Positions 1 to 5,758 of a stretch of DNA of 17,146 nt are shown here, one piece after another. The stretch's first letter is position 1; each line of letters starts with the position of its first letter. Made by a program: the position numbers and the translations under genes. The notes beneath the pieces are model-generated. The model was given only the letters and a program-made list of their open reading frames with translations. It was not told the origin of the DNA and did no database searches. Source of the DNA: Spirochaetaceae bacterium (GTDB lineage Bacteria > Spirochaetota > Spirochaetia > Treponematales > Breznakiellaceae); contig JAITCP010000177.1 in NCBI GenBank assembly GCA_031283025.1, positions 1 through 17,146 on the forward strand, given 5' to 3'.

Positions 1-155
1 TGACATTTAAGGATGAAGAAAGCATAACCCCAGATAGTGAAATAGGCCGGCAAATAATTAAAACAATGATGAAGTTACATGGAAAAAATACAAGAAAAAC
101 AAGTTCACGGCCAAAAAAATCATCAACGAAAAAGCAAGAACCAAAAGATACTTGA
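1..155 (+). CDS. 3' end of an unrecognised lysine-rich-tailed protein gene (5' truncated)
   Basis: A frame is open from the window edge (first full codon at base 3) to TGA at 153-155, giving about 50 C-terminal residues. It begins TFKDEESITPDSEIGRQIIK and ends in a basic tail rich in Lys, Ser and Thr, a composition common in nucleic-acid-binding proteins. I do not recognise the family. GC is about 33%, clearly below the roughly 50% of the rest of the window; part of this follows from the lysine codons, but it may also mark acquired DNA. An overlapping frame starting at 79 and ending at 267 has a less protein-like composition, and I judge it a shadow. Everything upstream is outside the window. 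Confidence 0.5.
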   Translation, partial: TFKDEESITPDSEIGRQIIKTMMKLHGKNTRKTSSRPKKSSTKKQEPKDT

Positions 156-473
156 AAGTCATTTTTGGGAGGGGCACGCGATGGTGCCTGTCACCGCTTT
201 TTCGTTGTGGTGTCGGTTAGCGGGGTACACAACCTGTAGTGGTGGTAATTGCCGGATGTTTCGCTAAAGCATTTTTGCAACCGCCCACCGCGGCGCGTAC
301 GGCTGGATAAATCCAGCCTAATGTAATTGAATGTGGTTCAGTTATCCTGCGCCGGAATGTTATACAATTGCGGGTCAACGCCCTATGGGCGCTATTGTTT
401 GTTCCCTTGGCGGCTAAAGCAGGGCGGAATGTCTGAGCGGCAGCCGGTGCGGCGTAGGCGGGAATATTTGCCC
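156..473. other. Gene-free stretch with two short palindromes
   Basis: No convincing gene lies between the fragment ending at 155 and the leftward operon ending at 474. The stretch holds a perfect inverted repeat at 301-318 (GGCTGGAT, 2 nt, ATCCAGCC) and a smaller hairpin at 379-391 (CGCCC, TAT, GGGCG) flanked by ACAAT (364-368) and ATTGT (394-398). Neither is followed by a T-run on either strand, so I do not call them intrinsic terminators, although one may serve as the 3' boundary of the leftward operon. The motif GGTGCCTGTCACC lies at 183-195. I see no tRNA-like fold. Confidence 0.45.
301..318. repeat. Perfect 8-bp inverted repeat
   Basis: The arms GGCTGGAT (301-308) and ATCCAGCC (311-318) are exact reverse complements separated by 2 nt. 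As RNA the fold would be a GGCTGG/CCAGCC stem with a 6-nt loop. There is no T-run after it in either direction. Its role is unknown; it could be a weak terminator or a processing signal at the 3' end of the leftward operon. Confidence 0.5.
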
Positions 474-932
474 CTACTCCCCGCTTAACTCAATAAGCAG
501 ACTGTCTAGGGCAGTAATAATGTTTTTCCCCCTGATTCGTTCCTTGCGGCTCATAATGACGGCGAAACAGGTAAATGTATCGCTCAGGAGTTCTCCAAAA
601 AGGCCGGGGATTTTCATATCCTTCCTGATGATTAGGCGGGACAACATAACAAGCCCTTCAAGCGTTACCGCACGGTGAATGCCCGTCTTGAGCGCGCCGG
701 AGGTGATTTTGAATATTCCTATAGAAAACAGAATTTGCCCATAGGGCATTAAAAGGTTAAAAAACACAATGCCAAGGATCACCAGAACAGTAAAAAGCGG
801 ATAGGGGCTTTTCTTGAAAAACCAGGCAAGGAACCAGAATAAAAGAAAGAGAAGCGCCCTAACCACGGTACTGGGGATAAAGAGCAAAACAAGCATTGCC
901 GGAATACCGGCAATGTAATTAAGCCGCGCCAT
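474..932 (-). CDS. Small membrane protein resembling a short ECF-type T subunit (EcfT/CbiQ-like)
   Basis: A 152-residue membrane protein beginning MARLNYIAGIP. Residues about 5-75 hold strongly hydrophobic segments. A cytoplasmic-looking stretch follows (FKITSGALKTGIHRAV), then LEGLVMLSRLIIRK and a basic C-terminal part with RIRGKNIITALDSLL. The order (hydrophobic N-terminal half, a 'FKIT.GAL..G..RA' turn, a coupling-like C-terminus) recalls the T subunits of energy-coupling-factor transporters, but the protein is much shorter than the usual 250 or so residues. I chose the ATG at 932 because AAGGGGGG lies 6-9 nt upstream. It overlaps the end of the Gx-type gene by 14 bp, which indicates translational coupling. 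An upstream in-frame start at 977 lacks support. The function is inferred from pattern and position; no adjacent ATPase gene is present. It may simply be a conserved spirochaete membrane protein. Confidence 0.7.
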   Translation of the reverse strand: MARLNYIAGIPAMLVLLFIPSTVVRALLFLLFWFLAWFFKKSPYPLFTVLVILGIVFFNLLMPYGQILFSIGIFKITSGALKTGIHRAVTLEGLVMLSRLIIRKDMKIPGLFGELLSDTFTCFAVIMSRKERIRGKNIITALDSLLIELSGE

Positions 933-1494
933 TCGCCGCCCCCCTTGCCGCGGCATACCACTGTGAACGGCGGGCAAATGCTTCGCAAAAAAGGCCCAGG
1001 GCTATTCCGGTAACAAGCCCCGCACAGAGAAAGGGTGGGGTTATAAACCGCACTGCACCCTGAAAGATAAAAACATGGGCCAGGGCTAACTGGCTTATAT
1101 TGGATGTCATGGCTCCTGCCGTACCTATTCCTGTAAAAGAAACCTTTTGCCCCAGCACGCGGCGGAGCGCATACATAACCACGGCGGACAAACCCGTACC
1201 TGCCATTGAAAAAAGAAAAATATACGAAAACAAAGTGCCGGTGATCAGGGCCTGCCCCAGCACTTTGATCCCCGCAAGGATCATAAAACAGTGAAACGGA
1301 AAAATATCCAGCGCCAGCATAAGCGGCAGGTTGGCAATGCCTATGCGCATAAACGGCAAGGGCTTGGGTATCATGTATTCAATGGCGGATAAAAAAAGAC
1401 AAAATGCTCCCAAAAGGGAAACGGTTTTCCGCAGCGCCGGATTCCCAAGGCCGCTTGCGGCGCAAGGCGGCGGCTCCCCCGTGTTTCCAGACAT
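919..1494 (-). CDS. Gx-type membrane transporter family protein (heptaprenyl diphosphate synthase component I-like family)
   Basis: A hydrophobic protein of about 191 residues. After a short polar N-terminus it has about five or six membrane segments. Recognisable stretches are PFMRIGIANLPLMLAL, AGIKVLGQALITGTLFS and SMAGTGLSAVVMYALRRVLG. These match the family labelled 'Gx transporter' or 'heptaprenyl diphosphate synthase component I', which has the look of an ECF substrate-binding (S) subunit. The prenyl-synthase name is historical: a membrane protein of this kind has no prenyltransferase motifs. Two starts are possible. ATG 1494 (chosen) has GGAAGGG about 6 nt upstream and begins 16 bp after the NusG II stop. 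ATG 1548 adds 18 residues, has a GAAGG at short spacing and would overlap the upstream gene by 38 bp. It sits between the NusG II gene and the EcfT-like gene in one operon. The substrate is unknown; the family is often found near flavin/quinone redox genes. Confidence 0.8.
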   Translation of the reverse strand: MSGNTGEPPPCAASGLGNPALRKTVSLLGAFCLFLSAIEYMIPKPLPFMRIGIANLPLMLALDIFPFHCFMILAGIKVLGQALITGTLFSYIFLFSMAGTGLSAVVMYALRRVLGQKVSFTGIGTAGAMTSNISQLALAHVFIFQGAVRFITPPFLCAGLVTGIALGLFCEAFARRSQWYAAARGAANGAA

Positions 1495-1510
1495 CGGCGG
1501 CCCTTCCGCA

Positions 1511-1894
1511 TTACCAGGCAATGGCATCGAGAGCGTTACCCTGTCCATCGCTTCCTTCTATCATTAAAAAGACGCCGTTTGGCAGGCACGCCGCCCAGGC
1601 CCCCTGTTGTTTAAGCGGGCCCTGAATTACGCAGGTTTGGTTATCGCAGGGTGAAGATTCCACCCAGGCAGAATTCTTATGAATTCGCACTACGGTAGTA
1701 CCCAGCGGCCCCGGCACGCTGACGGTTTCATCAGCATCCAGGGGAAAGCTCCACTTCCGGCGCTGCCCCTGGATCAGCACACGGCTAACCGCCTGCGGTT
1801 TTACATAGGCCGTATAGGCAGAAAACGCCGTCAAACCAACGGCCAGAAGGATAATCACCATGTCAAAAAGTGTTACCGAGGGCTTTTCCTTCAT
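1511..1894 (-). CDS. NusG domain II-containing membrane-anchored protein
   Basis: A 127-residue protein with one N-terminal membrane segment (residues about 9-30, FDMVIILLAVGLTAFSAYTAY) followed by a beta-rich extracytoplasmic domain. The domain carries the family hallmark SSPCDNQTCVIQGPL and AACLPN, with cysteines at 83, 88 and 103 and the CLPN turn. This is the NusG domain II-like family, which is unrelated in role to the transcription factor NusG. In many bacteria it is encoded beside a Gx-type membrane protein, as here. The ATG at 1894 is the natural start; the upstream Shine-Dalgarno sequence is weak (TTAGGCAG about 10 nt away). It lies 41 nt after the lipoprotein gene stop. The three cysteines could bind a metal or form a disulfide; that is inference. 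Confidence 0.85.
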   Translation of the reverse strand: MKEKPSVTLFDMVIILLAVGLTAFSAYTAYVKPQAVSRVLIQGQRRKWSFPLDADETVSVPGPLGTTVVRIHKNSAWVESSPCDNQTCVIQGPLKQQGAWAACLPNGVFLMIEGSDGQGNALDAIAW

Positions 1895-1935
1895 AGATAA
1901 ATTACTGCCTAAGGAAACTGCTGATTAGCGTCAAG

Positions 1936-2694
1936 TTAATCAGCGGTTCCCCACGTTATTTCATAGTCCAGCGCTTTTTCCAAAACAAGAATATCGGTAA
2001 GGGGAATATTAAAGCGGGCTTCCCGGCCTGAGTATGTACCCCCCTTAACGGATTTTACCGTTCCCGGCAGGGTGATCGTCACGCTAATTCCGGAAGCTGC
2101 AATTTCCGCCGCCAGAGCCTTACCGTCAACCCCTTTTATCATTGAATAGACCAATTCTACCTGCTCTAAATATTCCGCTTTGGAGATTACATCTCCGGTA
2201 GCTGCCGGGGCCAAAAGAAGGGCAAGATAATATTCAGCCTCAGGGCCAAGCTGTTTTAATACCAGGGGAGCGTTACTCCTGTCCAGATGTATGGTCAGCT
2301 TGCCCGGAACGGCGCCGGAAGAAGCCGTGTAGCTGACAAAGCGGGCAGCCCCCGTGTTCAGCAAGTCCCCGATATTGCTTATCCGGACGCTTCCATCTAT
2401 CTTTTCCTGACCGCTGTTACGCAGGGCGGAGGAAGCAATCCCCGGCGCGGCCTGGAGAGTACGGTTCAGGGTGGCGGCATCCAGCACGGAACCGCCCTGG
2501 CCGCCGCTTGCGTCGCGCAAATTTCGTACAAGGGCGATCATATTCGGCTCCAGTCCGGCCTGAATCTGTAAAGAACCGGAACCATCCTGAACAAGCTGGC
2601 CGCTTATACGGCCTGAACAGGCCATAAGGACGGCAAAAATGGGCAAAACCCGCAGAAAATGCTTAATATTCATACTATTTATAACAATGTTCAT
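1936..2694 (-). CDS. Putative lipoprotein of unknown function (LppM-like C-terminal pattern)
   Basis: A 252-residue exported protein. The N-terminus has a basic region, a hydrophobic core and a lipobox-like VLMAC with Cys26 as the likely lipidated residue. The mature part begins with low-complexity polar sequence. Its C-terminal third (ISVTITLPGTVKSVKGG, then ARFNIPLTDILVLEKALDYEITW) has a strand pattern reminiscent of LppM-type lipoprotein domains; this similarity is a weak inference. Its ATG overlaps the stop of the upstream 126-residue gene as ATGA (2691-2694), so the two are translationally coupled. A later in-frame ATG at 2673 also precedes the signal peptide but has no Shine-Dalgarno sequence. 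Position in the operon suggests a periplasmic or outer-leaflet partner of the NusG II/Gx/EcfT-like proteins. I do not recognise a specific function. Confidence 0.75.
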   Translation of the reverse strand: MNIVINSMNIKHFLRVLPIFAVLMACSGRISGQLVQDGSGSLQIQAGLEPNMIALVRNLRDASGGQGGSVLDAATLNRTLQAAPGIASSALRNSGQEKIDGSVRISNIGDLLNTGAARFVSYTASSGAVPGKLTIHLDRSNAPLVLKQLGPEAEYYLALLLAPAATGDVISKAEYLEQVELVYSMIKGVDGKALAAEIAASGISVTITLPGTVKSVKGGTYSGREARFNIPLTDILVLEKALDYEITWGTAD

Positions 2695-3071
2695 GCAGAA
2701 AGGTTAAGAAGGGCGCCTGTTGGGGCCGGTGGAGCGAGTACATAGGGCATAGCGGCATTAGCGGCCCGTGCGGCCTTGATCTGGCCCTCATACTTGGAAA
2801 TCAGGGCGTCTATTTGCTCATTGGAAAGGTTGTCCGGCGCAAGATCGGGCTTTTTTTTCATTTGGCTTAGCTGTTCAATCAGTACGTCAAGAACCTTTAG
2901 CCTGCTAACGGCCACACCATGGGTTCCTTCAGGGGCGGGAACCCCGGAAACGTGCTTAAAATGGGAATAGATATAACTGGCCGGCGACACAGGCAGAGAC
3001 ATCCTGTTTGACCGTGAAGTGGCTAAAGCGTAACCAATACTGGGAAACGCAGATACGCCTGAAACCCTCAT
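2691..3071 (-). CDS. Conserved small protein of unknown function, first gene of the leftward operon
   Basis: A 126-residue soluble protein starting MRVSGVSAFPS. A central segment (YIYSHFKHVSGVPAPEGTHG) precedes two predicted amphipathic helices (VSRLKVLDVLIEQLSQMKKK and NEQIDALISKYEGQIKAARA), and the C-terminus is Ala/Pro-rich. There is no signal peptide or membrane segment. ATG 3071 is chosen because a strong AAGGAG (3083-3078) lies 6 nt upstream; the TTG two codons earlier would leave the ribosome site too close. Its stop overlaps the lipoprotein start by 4 bp. I recall similar proteins in spirochaetes but know of no assigned role. A palindromic element lies immediately upstream of the ribosome binding site. 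Confidence 0.7.
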   Translation of the reverse strand: MRVSGVSAFPSIGYALATSRSNRMSLPVSPASYIYSHFKHVSGVPAPEGTHGVAVSRLKVLDVLIEQLSQMKKKPDLAPDNLSNEQIDALISKYEGQIKAARAANAAMPYVLAPPAPTGALLNLSA

Positions 3072-3082
3072 AATCAACTCCT

Positions 3083-3210
3083 TAATGAGAATCTCTAAAA
3101 ACTTCAGTTTTTAGAGATTTACCGCTGAAAAATGCACGTTTCGCAGTCCAAAGGGCGAGAAACTGCAAAGGAACCTCTAAAAACAACCGGTTTTTGGAGG
3201 TTACCTAATG
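3083..3210. repeat. Four-armed palindromic element (candidate MITE/REP-like insertion)
   Basis: Two hairpins built from the same sequence lie 52 nt apart. Hairpin 1 pairs AATCTCTAAAAAC (3090-3102) with GTTTTTAGAGATT (3107-3119): 13 bp, perfect, loop TTCA. Hairpin 2 pairs AACCTCTAAAAAC (3172-3184) with GTTTTTGGAGGTT (3190-3202): 13 bp with one T.G wobble. The outermost arms can also pair with each other using two wobbles. A pentamer TAATG occurs on both sides (3083-3087 and 3206-3210), as a target-site duplication would. The interior has no coding capacity. It lies between two diverging genes, so it cannot terminate convergent transcription; if transcribed, it lies in the leader of the leftward operon. 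Confidence 0.65.
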
Positions 3211-3270
3211 TTATTTTCGGTATTTTAACGGGATTTATTACGGGTTTTTACATGGAAGGATTACCGCCTA

Positions 3271-3299
3271 TTGAATAAATATTTTTTTTAACAGATAAT
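3271..3299 (+). promoter_or_regulatory. Sigma-70-like promoter, apparently leaderless
   Basis: TTGAAT (3271-3276), a 17-nt spacer, then GATAAT (3294-3299). Only 7 nt separate the -10 box from ATG 3307, so the transcript would start at or next to the start codon. No Shine-Dalgarno sequence precedes that ATG, consistent with a leaderless mRNA. This is a sequence match only. Confidence 0.55.
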
Positions 3300-3306
3300 T
3301 GTAGTA

Positions 3307-3774
3307 ATGCAAATTCAGGATGCTACAATTTCCCGGCTTATTGAACGGATAGGCGAACATTACCGGAGCAATATTACCAATCGCTTTGTCAGGCCCGCCC
3401 TGCTTCAGTTGTCTTTTGACAACCAGTCATGGGCTTTAATGGAAGATCTAACGGAAAAGGAATCCAGCCCTACTATCCATTTGGAGGAAGTATACCGGCA
3501 AATTACCGCCGCCGCCCGTTTTGTGGCCGTTGTCAGGCGGGATCTGCCTGACCTCCGAAGCCGTGTAAGCCGGGCGGATCCTTCCGCGCCGGACAAGGTA
3601 CTGCGGGAAATGGCCGTAAAAAACTTTGGGGCAAACCTTCAGGTTTTTGCCGATCTGGTGAACGAATTATTCATTAAACTGGTAGAGATCGATAAATCGA
3701 ACTCCAAGGGAGCCGCAACCCTCTATTCCCGTATGCCTGAGCTGTCAAATGTAGGCCGCCTTCTGGTAGGGTAA
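3307..3774 (+). CDS. Conserved helical protein of unknown function
   Basis: A 155-residue protein with no signal peptide or membrane segment. The sequence is mostly amphipathic helix: an N-terminal SRLIERIGEHYRSNITNRF, a middle EEVYRQITAAARFVAVVRR and a C-terminal NLQVFADLVNELFIKLVEID. This suggests a small helical-bundle cytoplasmic protein. I recognise no catalytic motif. The start is fixed by a stop codon (TAA 3289-3291) just upstream and by ATG 3307 being the only early start; there is no Shine-Dalgarno sequence, but a -10 box sits 7 nt upstream. It precedes pckG by 92 bp, and since pckG has its own promoter, co-transcription is only possible, not implied. Confidence 0.65.
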   Translation: MQIQDATISRLIERIGEHYRSNITNRFVRPALLQLSFDNQSWALMEDLTEKESSPTIHLEEVYRQITAAARFVAVVRRDLPDLRSRVSRADPSAPDKVLREMAVKNFGANLQVFADLVNELFIKLVEIDKSNSKGAATLYSRMPELSNVGRLLVG

Positions 3775-3804
3775 TTGATAAGCCGTCCATTGCCGTTATA
3801 CATC

Positions 3805-3834
3805 TTGAATTTCCCCCTTATGTACCTTTATACT
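3805..3834 (+). promoter_or_regulatory. Sigma-70-like promoter of pckG
   Basis: TTGAAT (3805-3810), an 18-nt spacer, then TATACT (3829-3834). The expected start of transcription is near 3841, which leaves a short leader of about 25 nt with AAGGAG at 3851-3856 before ATG 3867. This arrangement is conventional, in contrast to the leaderless ones elsewhere in the window. Confidence 0.65.
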
Positions 3835-3866
3835 GGTATCATTAAACATTAAGGAGTTAGAAAAAT

Positions 3867-5708
3867 ATGAAATTGGAAGAACTAAAGCACCCCGGCTTAA
3901 AAAAATGGATAGAGGAAGCGGTTTCGCTCATGTCCCCCAACGCGGTGGAAGTTTGTGACGGAACCCAGTCCGAATATGATCGGATGATTAAAGCCCTGCT
4001 GGACGCGGGACTTGCCACGCCCTTAAATGCGGAAAAACGCCCTAACTGTTTTCTGTTCCGTTCCGACCCTTCTGACGTGGCACGGGTGGAAAACCGTACT
4101 TATATTGCAAGTAAAAGCCAGGACGATGCGGGCCCAACAAACAACTGGATTGATCCGGCGGAACTCAAAAAGACCATGACGGGCCTGTACTCCGGCTGCA
4201 TGAAGGGGCGGACCATGTACGTGATCCCCTTCTCCATGGGCCCGGTTGGTTCGGATATTGCCAAAATCGGCATGGAAATTACCGACTCCCCCTATGTTGT
4301 GGCAAATATGCACATTATGACCCGCGTGGGAACCAAAGTCCTTGACGTGCTGGGAAGCGACGGCTTTTATGTGCCCTGCTTCCATTCCGTTGGCAAACCC
4401 CTTGCCGAGGGGGAAGAGGACAATGGTAAGTGGCCCTGCGCCCCCATAGAAGACAAGTACATCAGCCATTTCCCGGAAACACGGGAAATCTGGTCCTACG
4501 GTTCGGGGTATGGCGGAAACGCCCTCCTTGGCAAAAAATGCCTGGCGCTGCGCATTGCCAGCGTACTTGCCCGTGATGAAGGCTGGCTTGCAGAGCATAT
4601 GCTCATATTAAAAATCACCAGCCCTCAGGGTGAAGTAAAATACGTTACCGGAGCGTTCCCCTCAGCCTGCGGCAAGACTAACCTCGCTATGCTCGTCCCC
4701 ACCCTGCCGGGCTGGAAAGTCGAAACCGTAGGGGATGACATTGCCTGGATGAAGTTCGGCGCGGACGGCAGGCTCTATGCGATTAACCCTGAAGCGGGAT
4801 TCTTTGGCGTAGCCCCCGGCACCAACGACGATTCCAATAAAAACGCAATGGAATCGATCAAAAAGAACACGATCTTTACCAACTGCGGCCTTACCGAAGA
4901 CGGGGATATTTGGTGGGAGCAGATAGGGCATGGCGCTCCGGGCAAGGAAATTATCGACTGGAAGGGGCAGAAAAAACCCGCGCCGCAGACCGACAAAAGC
5001 CCCAAGGGCGAAGAAATTGCCCATGCCAACGCGCGGTTTACCGCGCCTGCAAGACAGTGCCCGGTTATCGCCAGCGAATGGGAAGACCCCAAAGGCGTGC
5101 CGATCAGCGCTTTCCTCTTTGGCGGACGGCGGCCCAGTACAATTCCCCTGGTAAACCAGAGCAAAGGCTGGATTCACGGCGTATTTATGGGTTCTATCAC
5201 CGGATCAGAAGTTACTGCCGCGGTTATCTCCGATCAGGTTGGGCAAATCCGCCGCGACCCCTTTGCCATGCTGCCCTTCTGCGGCTATCACATGGGGGAC
5301 TACTTTAAGCACTGGATCAAACTGGGGCAAAAAGCAGAAGCGGAAGGCAACGGAGACAAGCTGCCAAAAATATTCTTTGTCAACTGGTTCCGCAAAGACA
5401 AGGACGGCAAATTTATGTGGCCCGGCTACAGTGAGAATTCACGGGTATTGGCGTGGATATTTGAACGCTGCGACAACAAGGCCAACTACATGGAAACCCC
5501 CATCGGGAATCTTCCCAAACCCGGCGCTATAGAAGCGCCTGCCGGCATAAGCGCAGACACGATGGAGGAACTCTGTTCCGTGGACATTGAAGGCTGGAAA
5601 AAGGAAATTGCCGACGTCCGGCAGAACCACTATCCCAAATTCGGGGATAAGCTGCCCAAGGAACTGTACGCCGAACTTGATGCCATCGAGAAGCGCCTGA
5701 ACGGGTAG
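3867..5708 (+). CDS. pckG: Phosphoenolpyruvate carboxykinase (GTP)
   Basis: A 613-residue cytosolic enzyme that interconverts oxaloacetate and GTP with phosphoenolpyruvate, CO2 and GDP, linking C4 and C3 metabolism. Length fits the GTP-dependent family (about 600-625). The family P-loop FPSACGKTN has Cys268, Lys270 and Thr271; the reactive cysteine in this loop marks the GTP class and is absent from ATP-type PckA. The metal-binding kinase-2 motif VGDDIAWMKFG follows at 288-298 (Asp290, Asp291). Other conserved blocks are HANARFTAP, FLFGGRRPSTIPLV and GWIHGVFMGS. All expected catalytic blocks appear intact. The start is secure: AAGGAG at 3851-3856 and a promoter at 3805-3834. In a fermentative spirochaete the enzyme may run toward oxaloacetate to make succinate, or toward PEP for gluconeogenesis; the sequence does not say which. 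Confidence 0.97.
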   Translation: MKLEELKHPGLKKWIEEAVSLMSPNAVEVCDGTQSEYDRMIKALLDAGLATPLNAEKRPNCFLFRSDPSDVARVENRTYIASKSQDDAGPTNNWIDPAELKKTMTGLYSGCMKGRTMYVIPFSMGPVGSDIAKIGMEITDSPYVVANMHIMTRVGTKVLDVLGSDGFYVPCFHSVGKPLAEGEEDNGKWPCAPIEDKYISHFPETREIWSYGSGYGGNALLGKKCLALRIASVLARDEGWLAEHMLILKITSPQGEVKYVTGAFPSACGKTNLAMLVPTLPGWKVETVGDDIAWMKFGADGRLYAINPEAGFFGVAPGTNDDSNKNAMESIKKNTIFTNCGLTEDGDIWWEQIGHGAPGKEIIDWKGQKKPAPQTDKSPKGEEIAHANARFTAPARQCPVIASEWEDPKGVPISAFLFGGRRPSTIPLVNQSKGWIHGVFMGSITGSEVTAAVISDQVGQIRRDPFAMLPFCGYHMGDYFKHWIKLGQKAEAEGNGDKLPKIFFVNWFRKDKDGKFMWPGYSENSRVLAWIFERCDNKANYMETPIGNLPKPGAIEAPAGISADTMEELCSVDIEGWKKEIADVRQNHYPKFGDKLPKELYAELDAIEKRLNG

Positions 5709-5716
5709 AAAAAGCA

Positions 5717-5750
5717 GGGAATGGGGAATAGATTATTGCTCCCCATTCCC
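5717..5750. terminator. Hairpin between convergent genes, likely terminator
   Basis: A perfect 11-bp stem, GGGAATGGGGA (5717-5727) with TCCCCATTCCC (5740-5750), and a 12-nt loop. It lies between the pckG stop (5708) and the histidine kinase stop (5759). On the minus strand the stem is followed after four bases by TTTTT, the usual intrinsic-terminator layout, so it probably ends the kinase operon. On the plus strand there is no T-run, but the hairpin may still act for pckG. Confidence 0.7.
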
Positions 5751-5758
5751 TATAGCCA

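Noticed and set aside
183..195. GGTGCCTGTCACC motif, similar to sequences seen near some insertion elements
   Set aside because: Arms are only 4 bp, and there is no transposase or second end nearby.
79..267. Short rightward reading frame of 62 codons
   Set aside because: It overlaps the better-supported frame ending at 155, has no ribosome site and looks like read-through of non-coding sequence.
340..400. Possible integron attC-like site (GTTATAC at 359-365, ACAAT/ATTGT arms)
   Set aside because: No paired RYYYAAC/GTTRRRY core boxes at the proper spacing, no integrase and no cassette array.
4023..5177. Long minus-strand frames across pckG (4023-4598, 4662-5177)
   Set aside because: They lie antisense to a clear full-length PEP carboxykinase and have no recognisable motifs; they are by-products of codon bias.
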